From Thalassococcus halodurans (GTDB lineage Bacteria; Pseudomonadota; Alphaproteobacteria; Rhodobacterales; Rhodobacteraceae): a DNA stretch of 64,000 nucleotides. Every line of letters begins with the position of its first letter. Within the stretch, counting starts at the first letter, position 1. The stretch spans positions 186,001 through 250,000 of the forward strand of contig NZ_FNUZ01000005.1 of NCBI RefSeq assembly GCF_900108225.1. Reading direction: 5' to 3'. Positions 8,640-18,383 of the stretch are shown piece after piece. The notes under the pieces are model-generated. The model did not search any database. It worked only from the letters and a program-made list of their open reading frames with translations, and was not told the DNA's origin. Position numbers and translations under genes: made by a program.

Positions 8640-8721
8640 GTCGTCTCCTTGCCTTTGGTTCTGACAAAAGCACCGCGCTCACTCAACCCGCCACAGTGTT
8701 GTACGGGATGTTTTTAAAAAT

Positions 8722-8729
8722 TGTATACA
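8722..8729. promoter_or_regulatory. Candidate GntR operator (TGTATACA palindrome)
   Basis: A perfect 8-bp palindrome in the AT-rich centre of the region between the GntR gene and the Pot-like operon. FCD-type GntR proteins commonly bind short palindromes of TGTATACA or TTGTNNACAA type. A partial copy (TTGTAC) lies about 25 nt to the left. Confidence 0.45.
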
Positions 8730-8869
8730 GTTTTGCGCTCAATATTTACCCAGATTGAATTTTTTCTGCGGAAATTTTCAGCAACATCAGGATTCCACCC
8801 ACATCACAGTCACTGAATTTTTGCTGCGGCGCAAAAAGTCGCTCCTGTAGTCCCAACGCAGGAGGCGAC

Positions 8870-9856
8870 ATGAGTCTGAATACCAAAGAGCTTGAACTCG
8901 TATCGGTCACGAAACGCTATGGCGACACGGTCGCTGTAGACGCCGTTTCGCATCATTTCCGTCCGAACAGCTACACCTGCCTTTTGGGGCCGTCGGGCTG
9001 TGGCAAATCCTCGACCCTGCGGATGATCGCAGGGCATGAAACCGTCAGCGACGGCGCGATCCTGTTGGGTGGCGTGGACATTTCGCACCTGCCCCCCGCT
9101 CAGCGCGGCACGGCGATGATGTTCCAGAGCTATGCCTTGTTCCCGCACCTGAGTGTTGCGGAAAACGTGGCCTTCAGCCTGAAGATGAAAGGCGTCGATA
9201 AGGGCGAGCGCCTGAAGAAAGCGGGCGAGATGCTGGAACTGGTGGACCTGTCGGCGCTGGCGGACCGGCTACCGGATCAACTGTCGGGCGGTCAGCAGCA
9301 GCGTGTCGCACTGGCCCGCGCGCTGATCACGCGGCCGCAGTTGTTGCTGCTAGATGAGCCACTGTCAGCGCTAGACCCGTTCCTGCGGATCAAGATGCGC
9401 GCTGAACTGCGCAAGCTGCAGCAGGAACTGAAGATCAGCTTTCTGCACGTCACCCACGGACAGGACGAAGCGTTGGCGCTGGCCGACGAGATTGTCGTGA
9501 TGAACAACGCGGTGATCGAACAGGCGGGCACAGCCCGCGAGGTGTTCAACACCCCCAAGACCGCCTTTGTCGCGCGGTTCATGGGCGGTCACAACGTGGT
9601 GTCGCTGGCTGACGGCACCTATGCCATTCGCGCCGATGCGGTGGGGCTGTCGGCCCCCGGCGCAGGGTCCATCGACGGGACTGTCACCGCGATCGAATTC
9701 CAAGGCACCCATGTTTCGGTATCGGCACGCATTGCCGGCGACCAAGAGGTCACCGCGCTTTTGCCTGACGCCCGTTTCTTTGAGCAACCGAATAACCCGG
9801 GCGATCCCGTCGGACTGACCTGGGAAACAGACCAGCTGCACAAGCTGAGCGCATAG
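8870..9856 (+). CDS. Polyamine-type ABC transporter ATP-binding protein (PotA-like)
   Basis: A 328-residue ATPase. Walker A is GPSGCGKS, the signature is [15 protein letters not shown], Walker B is [12 protein letters not shown], and the H-loop is [16 protein letters not shown]. The C-terminal TOBE domain ([22 protein letters not shown]) marks the PotA/FbpC/spermidine-putrescine class. It is preceded by AGGAGGCGAC and is the first gene of a five-gene operon (ATPase, binding protein, two permeases, racemase). The family imports polyamines, opines or similar small solutes; the substrate here is not set. Confidence 0.92.
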   Translation: MSLNTKELELVSVTKRYGDTVAVDAVSHHFRPNSYTCLLGPSGCGKSSTLRMIAGHETVSDGAILLGGVDISHLPPAQRGTAMMFQSYALFPHLSVAENVAFSLKMKGVDKGERLKKAGEMLELVDLSALADRLPDQLSGGQQQRVALARALITRPQLLLLDEPLSALDPFLRIKMRAELRKLQQELKISFLHVTHGQDEALALADEIVVMNNAVIEQAGTAREVFNTPKTAFVARFMGGHNVVSLADGTYAIRADAVGLSAPGAGSIDGTVTAIEFQGTHVSVSARIAGDQEVTALLPDARFFEQPNNPGDPVGLTWETDQLHKLSA

Positions 9857-9876
9857 ACCCACAAGGAGAGTATGAC

Positions 9877-11136
9877 ATGACCAAAATGACACGACGCGAA
9901 CTTCTGGCCGGGGGCACGGCCCTTGCGGCGGGCTCCACCCTAGGGGCGCCGATGATCTGGGCGCAGAACATCAAGGATGTGACCCTGCGCCAGTTCGGCA
10001 CCGGCGTTTCCAACCTGAACGAGGTTGCCGCCAAGGTGAAAGAAGATCTGGGCTTTACGCTTGAGATGACAGCGCTGGATTCCGACAGCGTGACACAGCG
10101 CGCGGCGACACAGCCCGAAAGCTTTGACATTGCCGACATCGAATACTGGATCTGTAAAAAGGTCTGGCCGACAGGCAACCTGCAGGCGATGGATACGTCC
10201 AAGATCAAGAACTATGACAAGATCGTCGGCATTTTCCGCAGCGGTAAGCTGACACCGGAAAGCGAGATCGCCCAAGGCACCGCGCCCCACACAGTGGGCT
10301 TTGTCGAAGGTCAGAACGGCACCGAGTTTGTGGACAATGAATCCGGCTGGATGACGCTGATCCCGACAATCTACAACGCCGACACGCTGGGCATCCGCCC
10401 CGACCTGATCGGTCGCCCGATCAACAACTGGTCCGAACTGCTGAACCCCGAATTCAAGGGCAAGGCATCGATCCTCGATATCTCGTCCATCGGGATCATG
10501 GACATGGCGATGGTGGTCGAGTCGATGGGTGAATACAAATACCCCGACAAGGGCAACATGACGAAAGAAGAAATCGACATGACCCTTGGCATCTTTACCG
10601 AAGCCAAGAAAAACGGCCAGTTCCGTGCCTTCTGGAAGTCGTTCGACGAAAGCGTCAACCTGATGGCCTCGGGCGAGGTGGTGATCCAGTCCATGTGGTC
10701 GCCCGCGATCACAGCGGTCAAATCCAAAGGCATCCCCTGCGTCTACCAGCCGCTGGAAGAAGGCTATCGCAGCTGGGGTGGCGGCATCGGCATGTCGGCG
10801 GCGCTGACCGGTCTCGAACGCGACGCGGCTTATGAATACATCAACTGGTACCTTGATGGCTGGGTCGGCGGCTTCCTGATGCGTCAGGGTTACTATTCGG
10901 CCGTTCCGGAAACATCCAAGAACTACATGACCGAAGACGAGTGGGGCTTCTGGTTCGAAGGCAAGCCTGCACAGGGCGACATCACCAACCCGTTCGGCGA
11001 CGTCATGGAAACCGCAGGTGCGGTGCGTGATGGCGGTTCGTTCTATGACCGTATGGGCAAGGTTGCCTGCTGGAACGCCGTTATGGACGAAAACCAGTAC
11101 ATGGTCCGCAAATGGAACGAATTCATCGCGGCCTGA
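9877..11136 (+). CDS. PotD-like extracellular solute-binding protein with Tat signal
   Basis: Periplasmic binding protein of 419 residues. The N-terminus carries a twin-arginine motif (TRRELLAGGTALAAGSTLGAP, residues 5-25), so it is probably exported folded by the Tat system. The PotD/PotF fold is seen in TIYNADTLGIRPDLIGRPINNWSELLNPEFKGKASILD and in WSPAITAVKSKGIPCVY. It is longer than PotD (about 350), with an insertion around residues 205-230. It lies 20 nt after the ATPase gene. Confidence 0.9.
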   Translation: MTKMTRRELLAGGTALAAGSTLGAPMIWAQNIKDVTLRQFGTGVSNLNEVAAKVKEDLGFTLEMTALDSDSVTQRAATQPESFDIADIEYWICKKVWPTGNLQAMDTSKIKNYDKIVGIFRSGKLTPESEIAQGTAPHTVGFVEGQNGTEFVDNESGWMTLIPTIYNADTLGIRPDLIGRPINNWSELLNPEFKGKASILDISSIGIMDMAMVVESMGEYKYPDKGNMTKEEIDMTLGIFTEAKKNGQFRAFWKSFDESVNLMASGEVVIQSMWSPAITAVKSKGIPCVYQPLEEGYRSWGGGIGMSAALTGLERDAAYEYINWYLDGWVGGFLMRQGYYSAVPETSKNYMTEDEWGFWFEGKPAQGDITNPFGDVMETAGAVRDGGSFYDRMGKVACWNAVMDENQYMVRKWNEFIAA

Positions 11137-11220
11137 TCTGACATGGTTTCGGTGCCTAACGGCACCGACCGGGGCGTGCGGGCCGCTGGCCCCCACGCCA
11201 ACCCCTGAATATCAAAGACA

Positions 11221-12093
11221 ATGATTGGCAACCAACCGATGCGCCTGTCCCCCAATTCCAAAAGCCTGATGATGGTATCGCCGCTTGTTGCGGTGCTGTT
11301 CGTCTTTCTGGTGTGCCCCATCGCGATGATCGCGATCGTCAGTTTCTGGCGAGCGACCGAATTTTCGATCATCCCTGCCTTTGTCTTTGAGAACTACGAA
11401 TTCCTTTTCGGGTCCTCGGTGACCTATCGGGTGTTTTTCAACACCTTCAAATATGCACTGATCACATGGGCGGCGACGCTGCTGATCGGCTTTACCGTGG
11501 CGTATTTTCTAGCCTTCCACATCCGCACACTACGCTGGCAGATCGCACTGTTTCTGCTGTGCACGATCCCCTTCTGGACGTCGAACATCATCCGTATGAT
11601 TTCGTGGATTCCGTTTCTGGGCCGCAACGGTATCGCCAATTCGACGCTGATATCTTGGGGCGTGATTGACGAGCCTTTGGAGTGGCTGCTGTTCAGCGAC
11701 TTTGCCGTCGTGCTGGCCTTCGTGCACCTTTACACGCTGTTCATGGTCGTCCCGATCTTCAACACGATGATGCGGATCGACAAGTCACTGATCGAGGCCG
11801 CACGCGACGCCGGTGCCAATGGTGCGCAAATCCTGTGGAATGTGATCATCCCCCTGACCAAACCCGGCATCATGATCGGCACGATTTTCGTGGTCACGCT
11901 GGTGATGGGCGACTTTATCACCGTGCGCTTTATGTCAGGCAGCCAATCGGCCAACGTGGGCCGCCTGATTTCCAACGACGTGGCATTGCTGGCCTATCCC
12001 TCGGCCTCGGCCACTGCGGTTGTTCTGCTGTGTACCGTGTTGATCGTGATCGGCATCCTGCTGCGGTTCGTCGACATCAGAAAGGAGCTGTAA
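11221..12093 (+). CDS. PotB-like ABC transporter permease
   Basis: A 290-residue inner-membrane permease with six membrane segments. The first is MMVSPLVAVLFVFLVCPIAMIAIVSFW. The EAA loop is LIEAARDAGANGAQILWNVIIPLTKPGI. The order after ATPase and binding protein and before a second permease is that of Pot-type operons. An 84-nt gap after the binding protein gene includes a short inverted repeat (GGTGCC...GGCACC) that may tune downstream expression. Confidence 0.92.
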   Translation: MIGNQPMRLSPNSKSLMMVSPLVAVLFVFLVCPIAMIAIVSFWRATEFSIIPAFVFENYEFLFGSSVTYRVFFNTFKYALITWAATLLIGFTVAYFLAFHIRTLRWQIALFLLCTIPFWTSNIIRMISWIPFLGRNGIANSTLISWGVIDEPLEWLLFSDFAVVLAFVHLYTLFMVVPIFNTMMRIDKSLIEAARDAGANGAQILWNVIIPLTKPGIMIGTIFVVTLVMGDFITVRFMSGSQSANVGRLISNDVALLAYPSASATAVVLLCTVLIVIGILLRFVDIRKEL

Positions 12094-12094
12094 G

Positions 12095-12934
12095 ATGGAG
12101 CCCCGTTCCCGTTCCTTCTATGTCCTCGCCGCGTTTTTCACGCTGTTCATGCTGTTCCTTTATGGGCCTACCGTGACCATCGCGATCCTGTCGTTTCAGG
12201 GCCCAAGCGGTGGCCTGACCTTCCCGATGAACGGCGTGTCGCTGCACTGGTTCCGCGATCTTTTCGAACAACAGGCCGTGGGTGACATCTGGGGCAGCTT
12301 CAGCCGCAGTCTGGTGCTGGGGTTGATGGTGATGGTCACGACCGTCGTCGTCTCGGTCATGGGTGGCCTTGCCTTCCGCCGCCGTTTTCCGGGATCGAAC
12401 ATCCTGTTCTACCTGATCATCACGGCGCTGGTCATTCCGTCGATCCTGATTTCACTGGGCGTCGGATTGATGTTCAGCCAGTCGGGGATGACGGTGCATT
12501 GGGCGACCTCGGGCTTTGGCGCGCAGCTGACATGGACCCTGCCCTTTGGCCTGTTGATCATGTTCGCCGTCTTCAACCGTTTTGACAGCAGCTATGAAGA
12601 AGCCGCCCGCGATCTGGGGGCCACGTCATGGCAAACCATCCGCCATGTGGTGCTGCCGATCATTGCGCCTTCGCTGATCGGGGTGGCGCTGTTCGGCTTT
12701 ACGCTCAGCTACGACGAATTCGCGCGGACGCTGCTGACGGCGGGCAGCTACAACACCCTGCCGCTTGAGATTTTCGGGATGACGACAAACGTCACGACGC
12801 CCGTGCTTTATGCGCTGGGAACGCTGACCACCGGATTTTCGCTGATCATGATCGGGGCGTTCCTGTTGCTGACCTGGGTCAGCACAAAACGAAAGGCGCG
12901 CGCCGGATCGGATGCGGGAAAGGGCATGGTATGA
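12095..12934 (+). CDS. PotC-like ABC transporter permease
   Basis: A 279-residue permease with six membrane segments (first YVLAAFFTLFMLFLYGPTVTIAILSF) and the EAA loop EEAARDLGATSWQTIRHVVLPIIAPSLI. It begins one base after the stop of the PotB-like gene and overlaps the racemase start by 4 nt (ATGA), so the three genes are translationally coupled. Confidence 0.92.
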   Translation: MEPRSRSFYVLAAFFTLFMLFLYGPTVTIAILSFQGPSGGLTFPMNGVSLHWFRDLFEQQAVGDIWGSFSRSLVLGLMVMVTTVVVSVMGGLAFRRRFPGSNILFYLIITALVIPSILISLGVGLMFSQSGMTVHWATSGFGAQLTWTLPFGLLIMFAVFNRFDSSYEEAARDLGATSWQTIRHVVLPIIAPSLIGVALFGFTLSYDEFARTLLTAGSYNTLPLEIFGMTTNVTTPVLYALGTLTTGFSLIMIGAFLLLTWVSTKRKARAGSDAGKGMV

Positions 12935-13572
12935 TCGTTCTGATCAACCCCAACAGCACCGTCGCCATGACCGAAGCAATGCAACGCACGGCGGAACGCA
13001 CCTTGCCCGGAATTGAGGTGCAGGCGTGGACATCCCATGACGGGCCGCCCTCCATTCAGGGGGGCGAAGACGGAGACGCTGCCGTGCCCCCCATGTTGAA
13101 ACTGGTTCAGAAAGCCTCGGACCAAGGGGCCAGCGCAATCATCATCGGGTGTTTTGACGACACAGGGCTTTATGAAGCCCGCGACATCGCCGCCTGCCCC
13201 GTCATCGGGATCGGGCAAGCCGCCTACCACGTGGCCGCCTGCGCTGGCGGACGGTTTTCGGTGGTGACAACTTTGGCCGTTTCCGTTCCGATTTTGGAAA
13301 GCAACATTGTGACTTACGGGCTGTCGCCCCATTTGTCCCGTGTGCGGGCCAGCGACGTGCCTGTGTTGGAACTGGAGTCCGATCCCAAAGCCGCCAACGC
13401 CAAGGTCATCGCCGAAATCAAACGGGCCGAAGCCGAAGATGGTGTTCAGGCCATCGCCTTGGGCTGTGCAGGCATGGCGGGGCTGCTGGCCGAGGCTCAA
13501 GCGGAGACGGACCTGTTGTTGGTGGACGGTGTCCGCGCAAGCCTGCACATGGCGGCCACGTTGACCGCCTAA
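12931..13572 (+). CDS. Asp/Glu/hydantoin racemase family protein
   Basis: A 213-residue two-domain racemase. It has the paired catalytic cysteines expected for cofactor-independent racemases: Cys74 in IIGCFDDTG and Cys179 in ALGCAGMAGL. The N-terminal IVLINPNSTVAMTEAM is typical of the hydantoin racemase branch. Coupling to a Pot-like transporter suggests it racemises, or otherwise acts on, the imported solute, for example a hydantoin, an N-carbamoyl amino acid or an acidic amino acid. No hydantoinase is in the window. Its 3' end overlaps the convergent AbrB-type gene by 4 nt. Confidence 0.88.
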   Translation: MIVLINPNSTVAMTEAMQRTAERTLPGIEVQAWTSHDGPPSIQGGEDGDAAVPPMLKLVQKASDQGASAIIIGCFDDTGLYEARDIAACPVIGIGQAAYHVAACAGGRFSVVTTLAVSVPILESNIVTYGLSPHLSRVRASDVPVLELESDPKAANAKVIAEIKRAEAEDGVQAIALGCAGMAGLLAEAQAETDLLLVDGVRASLHMAATLTA

Positions 13573-14606
13573 CGCCTTCGCATCAGCCGCGCGATTATGG
13601 GCGATCCGATGATCACCAGCACGATCCGCGTCAGGTGATGCGCGATGACATATCCCAGATCGGCCCCTGCCACGATGGCCAGAACCGTCATTTCCGCCTG
13701 ACCACCGGGGGCGAAGGCCAGAAATGCCTCGGTCCCAGCGGCCAGCCCGACATGGGTCACCACATAGGCAACGATGGCCGCAAGGATCGACAGGATCACA
13801 ACGTAAGCCGCCCCTGCCGCCACATCGCGCGACAGTTCGCGCCACGACACGCCCACGAAATGCACGCCGATGCCGCATCCGATAAAGAACTGCGCGGTCA
13901 GGATCGCCTCGGCCGGTGGGCGACCGTGCAGCACATTGCCCAACGACAAAGCACCCGCCACAATCATCGGGCCAAGGATGGACGCGCCGAACAGGCCCAG
14001 CTTTTCACCGCCCTTCCAGCCAACCAAGGCCGCCACAACCATCAGCGCCATCTCGTGGATCGGCAGTTCGGACGCAGGCACGCCCAAGGGGTTCGTCAGG
14101 CTTTGGCCATAAAGCTGGGTCAGGAAAATCGGCGCGAGCGTGACCACGATCAGAACGCGCGTCGCATGGATCAAGGACAAGGCGCGCGCGTCGCCCCCTG
14201 CCTCGATCCCGAAGATGACCATGTCCTGCAAACCGCCCGGCATCGCGGCGTAATAGGCGGTGGGTTGGTCGAACTTCCACACCCGGCGAAAGAAGGGAAC
14301 GCCGATCAACCCGATCAGCGCGATGTAGAACGGAACAATCGCCACGGACAGCGCCATTTCCGGCAGGCGCGCCACGACCGCAGGGGTGATCGACCCGCCG
14401 ATGGCGATGCCCAGAATGGTGCGTGCCGCGACCGACACCTGACCAAAGCTTTTCAGGCGGAAACCAGCAAGAGCCGCGACGAGACAAGCGAACATGGGGC
14501 CGAACAGAAACGGCAATGGCAAATCGAGAATCCAAAAGAACGCGACACCGGCGCAGGCAAAGGACAATGTCATAAGTCGTTGGGAGGTAGGGGAATTTAG
14601 GGCCAC
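13569..14606 (-). CDS. AbrB family membrane protein (putative transporter)
   Basis: An inner-membrane protein of about 345 residues and roughly ten membrane segments, with the internal duplication of the AbrB family. Repeats seen are FGPMFACLVAALAG...ARTILGIAIGGSITP and LGPMIVAGALSLGNVL...FIGCGIGVHF. Other family signs are AAMPGGLQDMVIFGIEAGGDAR and AFAPGGQAEMTVLAIVAGADLGYVIAHHL. The start used is a GTG at 14606 with AAGGA 7 nt upstream; the open frame extends to a TTG at 14636. Such genes often neighbour tripartite or organic-acid uptake genes, but the substrate is unknown. It is divergent from a GntR gene. Confidence 0.88.
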   Translation of the reverse strand: MALNSPTSQRLMTLSFACAGVAFFWILDLPLPFLFGPMFACLVAALAGFRLKSFGQVSVAARTILGIAIGGSITPAVVARLPEMALSVAIVPFYIALIGLIGVPFFRRVWKFDQPTAYYAAMPGGLQDMVIFGIEAGGDARALSLIHATRVLIVVTLAPIFLTQLYGQSLTNPLGVPASELPIHEMALMVVAALVGWKGGEKLGLFGASILGPMIVAGALSLGNVLHGRPPAEAILTAQFFIGCGIGVHFVGVSWRELSRDVAAGAAYVVILSILAAIVAYVVTHVGLAAGTEAFLAFAPGGQAEMTVLAIVAGADLGYVIAHHLTRIVLVIIGSPIIARLMRRR

Positions 14607-14627
14607 TCGGCGTTCCTTGACGAATCT

Positions 14628-14655
14628 TGTATCCAACTGTATTCATCCGGATACA
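14628..14655. promoter_or_regulatory. Candidate GntR operator between divergent genes
   Basis: TGTATCC (14628-14634) and GGATACA (14649-14655) form a perfect 7-bp inverted repeat with a 14-nt spacer, in the short gap between the AbrB-type gene and the GntR gene. An additional TGTATTC lies inside. The position fits autoregulation by the adjacent GntR protein. Confidence 0.55.
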
Positions 14656-14673
14656 TAATTCAGGATAAGACGT

Positions 14674-15354
14674 TTGACCAGCCAAAACGACAGCCAACAG
14701 GACGCGCAGGGACAGTCCGTTTACAGCCAGCTTCTGGACGACATTCGCGCGGGCCGCCTGAACGCGGGAGACCGCTTGCGCGAGACCGAATTGGCCGACC
14801 GGCTGGGCGTGTCCCGCACCCCCGTGCGCGAAGCCATCCGCCAGTTGGAAGCCGACGGTCTGGTGGCCCACGTGCCCCGCCAGGGCGCCAGCATCCGCAC
14901 GCTGGATTACGCCGAGGTGATGGAGCTTTACGAGATGCGCGCCGTGCTGGAAGGCACCGCCGCGCGACTGGCCACACGCGCCGCATCGGACATCGAAATC
15001 GAAGAACTTGAGGCGCTGAATAACGAGTTGGAAAAGGCCGGTGCCACGCCCGAGGCGTTCAAGCTGAACCGCCTGTTTCACGCCGCTTTGCTGGACGCCG
15101 CCAAGAACCGCTTTCTAACGAAATCCATTACCGGCCTGCAAAAGGCGCTGATGATCCTGGGCCCTACGACCCTGACCCAGCCCGAACGCGCCCGCAACGC
15201 CGTAGAAGAACACCGCGCCATGATGACCGCAATCAAGGCCCGCGACCCAATTGCCGCCGAAGCCGCCACCCGCGCCCACATCCAAGCCGCCCAGCGCGTC
15301 CGCGTCAGGGATTTGCGTTTCAGGGACCGTGGCGTTCTAGACGACGCGTTTTAG
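14674..15354 (+). CDS. GntR family (FCD domain) transcriptional regulator
   Basis: A 226-residue FadR-like regulator that starts at a TTG (14674) preceded by AGGA. The winged helix spans about 15-80 (SVYSQLLDDIRAGRLNAGDRLRETELADRLGVSRTPVREAIRQLEADGLV). The FCD domain follows (MELYEMRAVLEGTAARLA, FHAALLDAAKN, EEHRAMMTAIKARDPIAAEAATRAHI). It is divergent from the AbrB-type gene across an inverted repeat and convergent with the GMC oxidoreductase gene; it probably regulates one or both. Confidence 0.9.
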   Translation: MTSQNDSQQDAQGQSVYSQLLDDIRAGRLNAGDRLRETELADRLGVSRTPVREAIRQLEADGLVAHVPRQGASIRTLDYAEVMELYEMRAVLEGTAARLATRAASDIEIEELEALNNELEKAGATPEAFKLNRLFHAALLDAAKNRFLTKSITGLQKALMILGPTTLTQPERARNAVEEHRAMMTAIKARDPIAAEAATRAHIQAAQRVRVRDLRFRDRGVLDDAF

Positions 15355-15368
15355 AAAATCGCCGAAGG

Positions 15369-17039
15369 CTACGCATCCGCCAGCATCCAGCGTGCCGCTT
15401 TTTCTGCGATCATCAGGGTTGGGGCGTTGGTATTGCCGCTGGTGATGGTGGGCATGACGCCTGCATCAACCACGCGAAGGCCACTGATCCCGCGCACGCG
15501 CAGGTGCGGATCGAGAACCGCCATCGCGTCGTCATCGCGGCCCATCTTGGTGGTGCCCACAGGATGGAAGATCGTTGTCGCGATATCGCCTGCCAGTTTG
15601 GCCAGTTCTTCGTCGGTCTGATACTGCGTGCCGGGTTTGACCTCGGCCGGTTTGTATTGCTGCATCGCGGGCTGCGCCATGATCGAGCGGACCTGCCGCA
15701 AACTGTCGGCGGCGACTTTGCGGTCGTCTTCCGTCGCCAGATAGTTGGGTGTGATCTTGGGCGCATCGCGGTAGTCAGATGACCCGATCCGGATGTGGCC
15801 GCGGCTGGACGGGTTCAGGTTACAGACGCTGACTGTGATCGCAGGGAAGTCGTGCAGGTCTTCGCCGAAGGCCTCAAGGCTCAGGGGCTGGACGTGGTAT
15901 TCAAGGTTCGCATGCGGGCGGTTCGGGTCGGAACGGGTGAAGGCGCCCAACTGGCTTGGGGCCATGCTCATCGGGCCAGAGCGTTTCAGCACGTATTCCA
16001 GACCGATCATCGCCTTGCCGAACAGGGAATTGGCCAAAGTGTTCAGGGTTTTTGTACCCTCAACGCTGAACACCGCGCGGATTTGCAGATGGTCCTGCAG
16101 GTTTTCACCCACCCCTGGCGCGTCCAGAACCACGTCGATGCCGTGCTGCTGCAACAGCGCGGCAGGGCCGACGCCCGACAGCTGCAATATCTTGGGCGAG
16201 TTCACGGCACCTGCGGACAGCGCCACTTCGCGCGTCGCGGTCACATCCACGATCTGGCCCTTGTGATCGACCTGCGCGCCGGTACAACGCGGCCGGCCAT
16301 CGTCGCCAGCCTCAAACGTCAGCTTGACCACCTGCGCCTCGGTCCAAATCGTCAGGTTGGGGCGCGTTTTGGCGGGGCGTAGAAAGGCCTTGGACGTGTT
16401 CCAGCGCCAGCCAGATCGCTGATTCACATCAAAATACCCGACGCCCGCGTTATCGCCGCTGTTGAAGTCATCCGTCTTTTGAATGCCGTTCTGTTCGGCG
16501 GCATCGGCAAAGCTGTCCAGCACGTCCCAGCGCAGGCGCTGTTTTTCCACGCGCCATTCGCCGCCGTGCCCGTGCATGTCCGAAAAGCGGCTGTTGTCGC
16601 CCGTTTTGGGATCAGCGCCGTTGTCCAGTTTGTAGTGATCTTCGTGGACCTTGAAATCGGGCAGCGCATTCGCCCAGCGCCAGTCCTCTTCGCCCGTCTG
16701 ATCGGCCCAACTGTCATAGTCCCGCGCCTGTCCGCGCATATAGATCATGCCGTTGATCGACGAACATCCGCCCAGCGTTTTGCCACGCGGATAGCGCAAC
16801 GACCGCCCGTTCAGGCCCTTGTCCGGTTCGGTGTTATACAGCCAGTCAGCGCGCGGATTGCCAATGCAGTAAAGATACCCCACGGGGATATGCACCCAAG
16901 GATAGGTGTCGGGCTTACCAGCCTCTAACAGAAGCACGCGGTTCTTCGGATCAGCGCTTAGGCGGTTGGCCAGAAGGCATCCTGCCGTCCCTGCCCCGAT
17001 CACGATATAATCAAAGTCACCGCCAGAATGTGCCGCCAT
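15369..17039 (-). CDS. GMC family FAD-dependent oxidoreductase (choline/alcohol dehydrogenase type)
   Basis: A 556-residue flavoprotein. The FAD-binding GAGTAG motif is at residues 15-20 (DYIVIGAGTAGCLLANRL), followed by LLLEAG and the GMC signature PRGKTLGGCSSINGMIYMRG. The catalytic pair fits the family: His near 492 in HPVGTTKMG and Asn near 536 in SGNTNAPTLM. Members oxidise choline, aliphatic alcohols or polyethylene glycol; the substrate cannot be set from sequence. No betaine aldehyde dehydrogenase or BetI is nearby, so a BetA role is less likely. It ends 14 nt from the convergent GntR gene. Confidence 0.92.
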   Translation of the reverse strand: MAAHSGGDFDYIVIGAGTAGCLLANRLSADPKNRVLLLEAGKPDTYPWVHIPVGYLYCIGNPRADWLYNTEPDKGLNGRSLRYPRGKTLGGCSSINGMIYMRGQARDYDSWADQTGEEDWRWANALPDFKVHEDHYKLDNGADPKTGDNSRFSDMHGHGGEWRVEKQRLRWDVLDSFADAAEQNGIQKTDDFNSGDNAGVGYFDVNQRSGWRWNTSKAFLRPAKTRPNLTIWTEAQVVKLTFEAGDDGRPRCTGAQVDHKGQIVDVTATREVALSAGAVNSPKILQLSGVGPAALLQQHGIDVVLDAPGVGENLQDHLQIRAVFSVEGTKTLNTLANSLFGKAMIGLEYVLKRSGPMSMAPSQLGAFTRSDPNRPHANLEYHVQPLSLEAFGEDLHDFPAITVSVCNLNPSSRGHIRIGSSDYRDAPKITPNYLATEDDRKVAADSLRQVRSIMAQPAMQQYKPAEVKPGTQYQTDEELAKLAGDIATTIFHPVGTTKMGRDDDAMAVLDPHLRVRGISGLRVVDAGVMPTITSGNTNAPTLMIAEKAARWMLADA

Positions 17040-17301
17040 GTGTCCGCCCTTTTCAAATACAGCCCTAAAATCCAGCAGGTTGGGACCGGTTGCAAGGGTT
17101 TAACCGTGCAATGCCGGACTGTGAAAAAGCAGAACAGGAAGTGGGTGTTTCTGGCGCCGTGCGCACGCCGGACGATACCGGGCCCACACAACAGGGATAC
17201 ACGACGCATCCATACCCCGAAAACCATCCCGCGTATCACGGGTGCGCAGCAGCGCCAGAAACGAAGACACACGAGACAAGGCGCGCGTCTTTGGCAGCCA
17301 G

Positions 17302-17328
17302 AGCCGGAAGGATGGCCATCCTCCGGCT
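17302..17328 (-). terminator. Hairpin after the aldolase gene, in the 17040-17339 gap
   Basis: AGCCGGA (302-308) and TCCGGCT (322-328) enclose the 12-bp palindrome GGATGGCCATCC, giving a long stem with one bulged base. It lies 12 nt beyond the aldolase stop on the minus strand. There is no T-run, so it may be a processing or Rho-linked 3' end rather than a classic terminator. The rest of the 300-nt gap to the GMC gene shows no gene or clear signal. Confidence 0.5.
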
Positions 17329-17339
17329 ATGACCAATGC

Positions 17340-18383
17340 TTAACCAGCCGCAGCCTCGCGTTCGCGGGCCATGGTCATGGCGGTGTCCTGGATCATGTCC
17401 TCTTGGCCGCCGATCATCTTTTTGCGGCCCAGTTCGACCAGAATGTCGCGTGCCGGCAGACCGAACCGCTGTGCCGCGCGTTTGGCGGGCAGAAGGAAGG
17501 TCGAATACACACCGGCATAGCCCAGTGTCAGCGCCTCGCGGTCGGCACGGACCACGTGATCCATGAAAGGCACGACCACATCTTCGGCCAGATCCATCAG
17601 CGCGAACGTGTCGCTTCCGGTGTCGATGCCCATGCGGTCACAGACGGCGGACAGCACCTCGATAGGCGCGTTGCCTGCGCCTGCCCCAAGGCCCGCAAGC
17701 GAGGCATCAATGCGGGTCGCGCCTGCGCCAATCGCGGCGATCGAGTTGGACACACCCAGACCCAGATTGTGGTGACCATGGAACCCGATTTCCGTTTCCG
17801 GCTTCAGCGCGTCGCGCATCATCGAAATCGCTTCGGTCACTTCGTGGCCCAGCATCGCGCCCGCACTGTCGGTGACGTAGACAGTGTTCGCGCCATAGCT
17901 TTCCATCAAAAGCGCCTGTTCGGTCAGACCTTTGGCGCTGTTCAGATGCGACATCATCAGAAAGCCGGTGGTGTCCATACCCAGTTCGCGGGCAAAGGCG
18001 ATGTGCTGGGGCGATGTATCGGCCTCGGTGCAGTGGGTCGCCACATGGACCGATCGCGCGCCGCAGTCATAGGCTTCTTTCAGTTCGGCCATAGTGCCCA
18101 GACCCGGGATCAGCAGAACCGAGATCACAGAGTTTTCCACCACGTCCGCGACGGCCGAGATATATTCGGCGTTAGAGGCCAACGCGCGGCCGTGCTGGAT
18201 CGAATTGCCGCCCAGACCCGCGCCATGTGTGACCTGCATATAAGGCACCTTGGCGGCGTCCAGACCACGCGCGATCTGCACCATCATATCGACGGAAATC
18301 TGTTCCCGCTTGGCATGCATCCCGTCCCGCAGGGACATATCATGCAGCTTGACCTTCATACCTTCCATTGCGCTTTTGGACAT
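17340..18383 (-). CDS. dmpG: 4-hydroxy-2-oxovalerate aldolase
   Basis: Cleaves 4-hydroxy-2-oxovalerate to pyruvate and acetaldehyde, the penultimate step of catechol meta-cleavage. The 347 residues match the DmpG/BphI/MhpE family. Arg19-Asp20 and His23 lie in SLRDGMHA, and the metal ligands His202 and His204 in GFHGHHN. The C-terminal communication domain ([25 protein letters not shown]) binds the acetaldehyde dehydrogenase, so acetaldehyde is channelled. The gene follows the dehydrogenase with a one-base TGATG overlap, matching a stable two-enzyme complex. Confidence 0.95.
   Translation of the reverse strand: MSKSAMEGMKVKLHDMSLRDGMHAKREQISVDMMVQIARGLDAAKVPYMQVTHGAGLGGNSIQHGRALASNAEYISAVADVVENSVISVLLIPGLGTMAELKEAYDCGARSVHVATHCTEADTSPQHIAFARELGMDTTGFLMMSHLNSAKGLTEQALLMESYGANTVYVTDSAGAMLGHEVTEAISMMRDALKPETEIGFHGHHNLGLGVSNSIAAIGAGATRIDASLAGLGAGAGNAPIEVLSAVCDRMGIDTGSDTFALMDLAEDVVVPFMDHVVRADREALTLGYAGVYSTFLLPAKRAAQRFGLPARDILVELGRKKMIGGQEDMIQDTAMTMAREREAAAG

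Noticed and set aside
17190-17245. A third LysR dyad (GATACA...GTATCA) in the gap after the aldolase gene
   Set aside because: Half-site spacing is far from the 7-nt spacing of the two good sites and it lies downstream of the operon.
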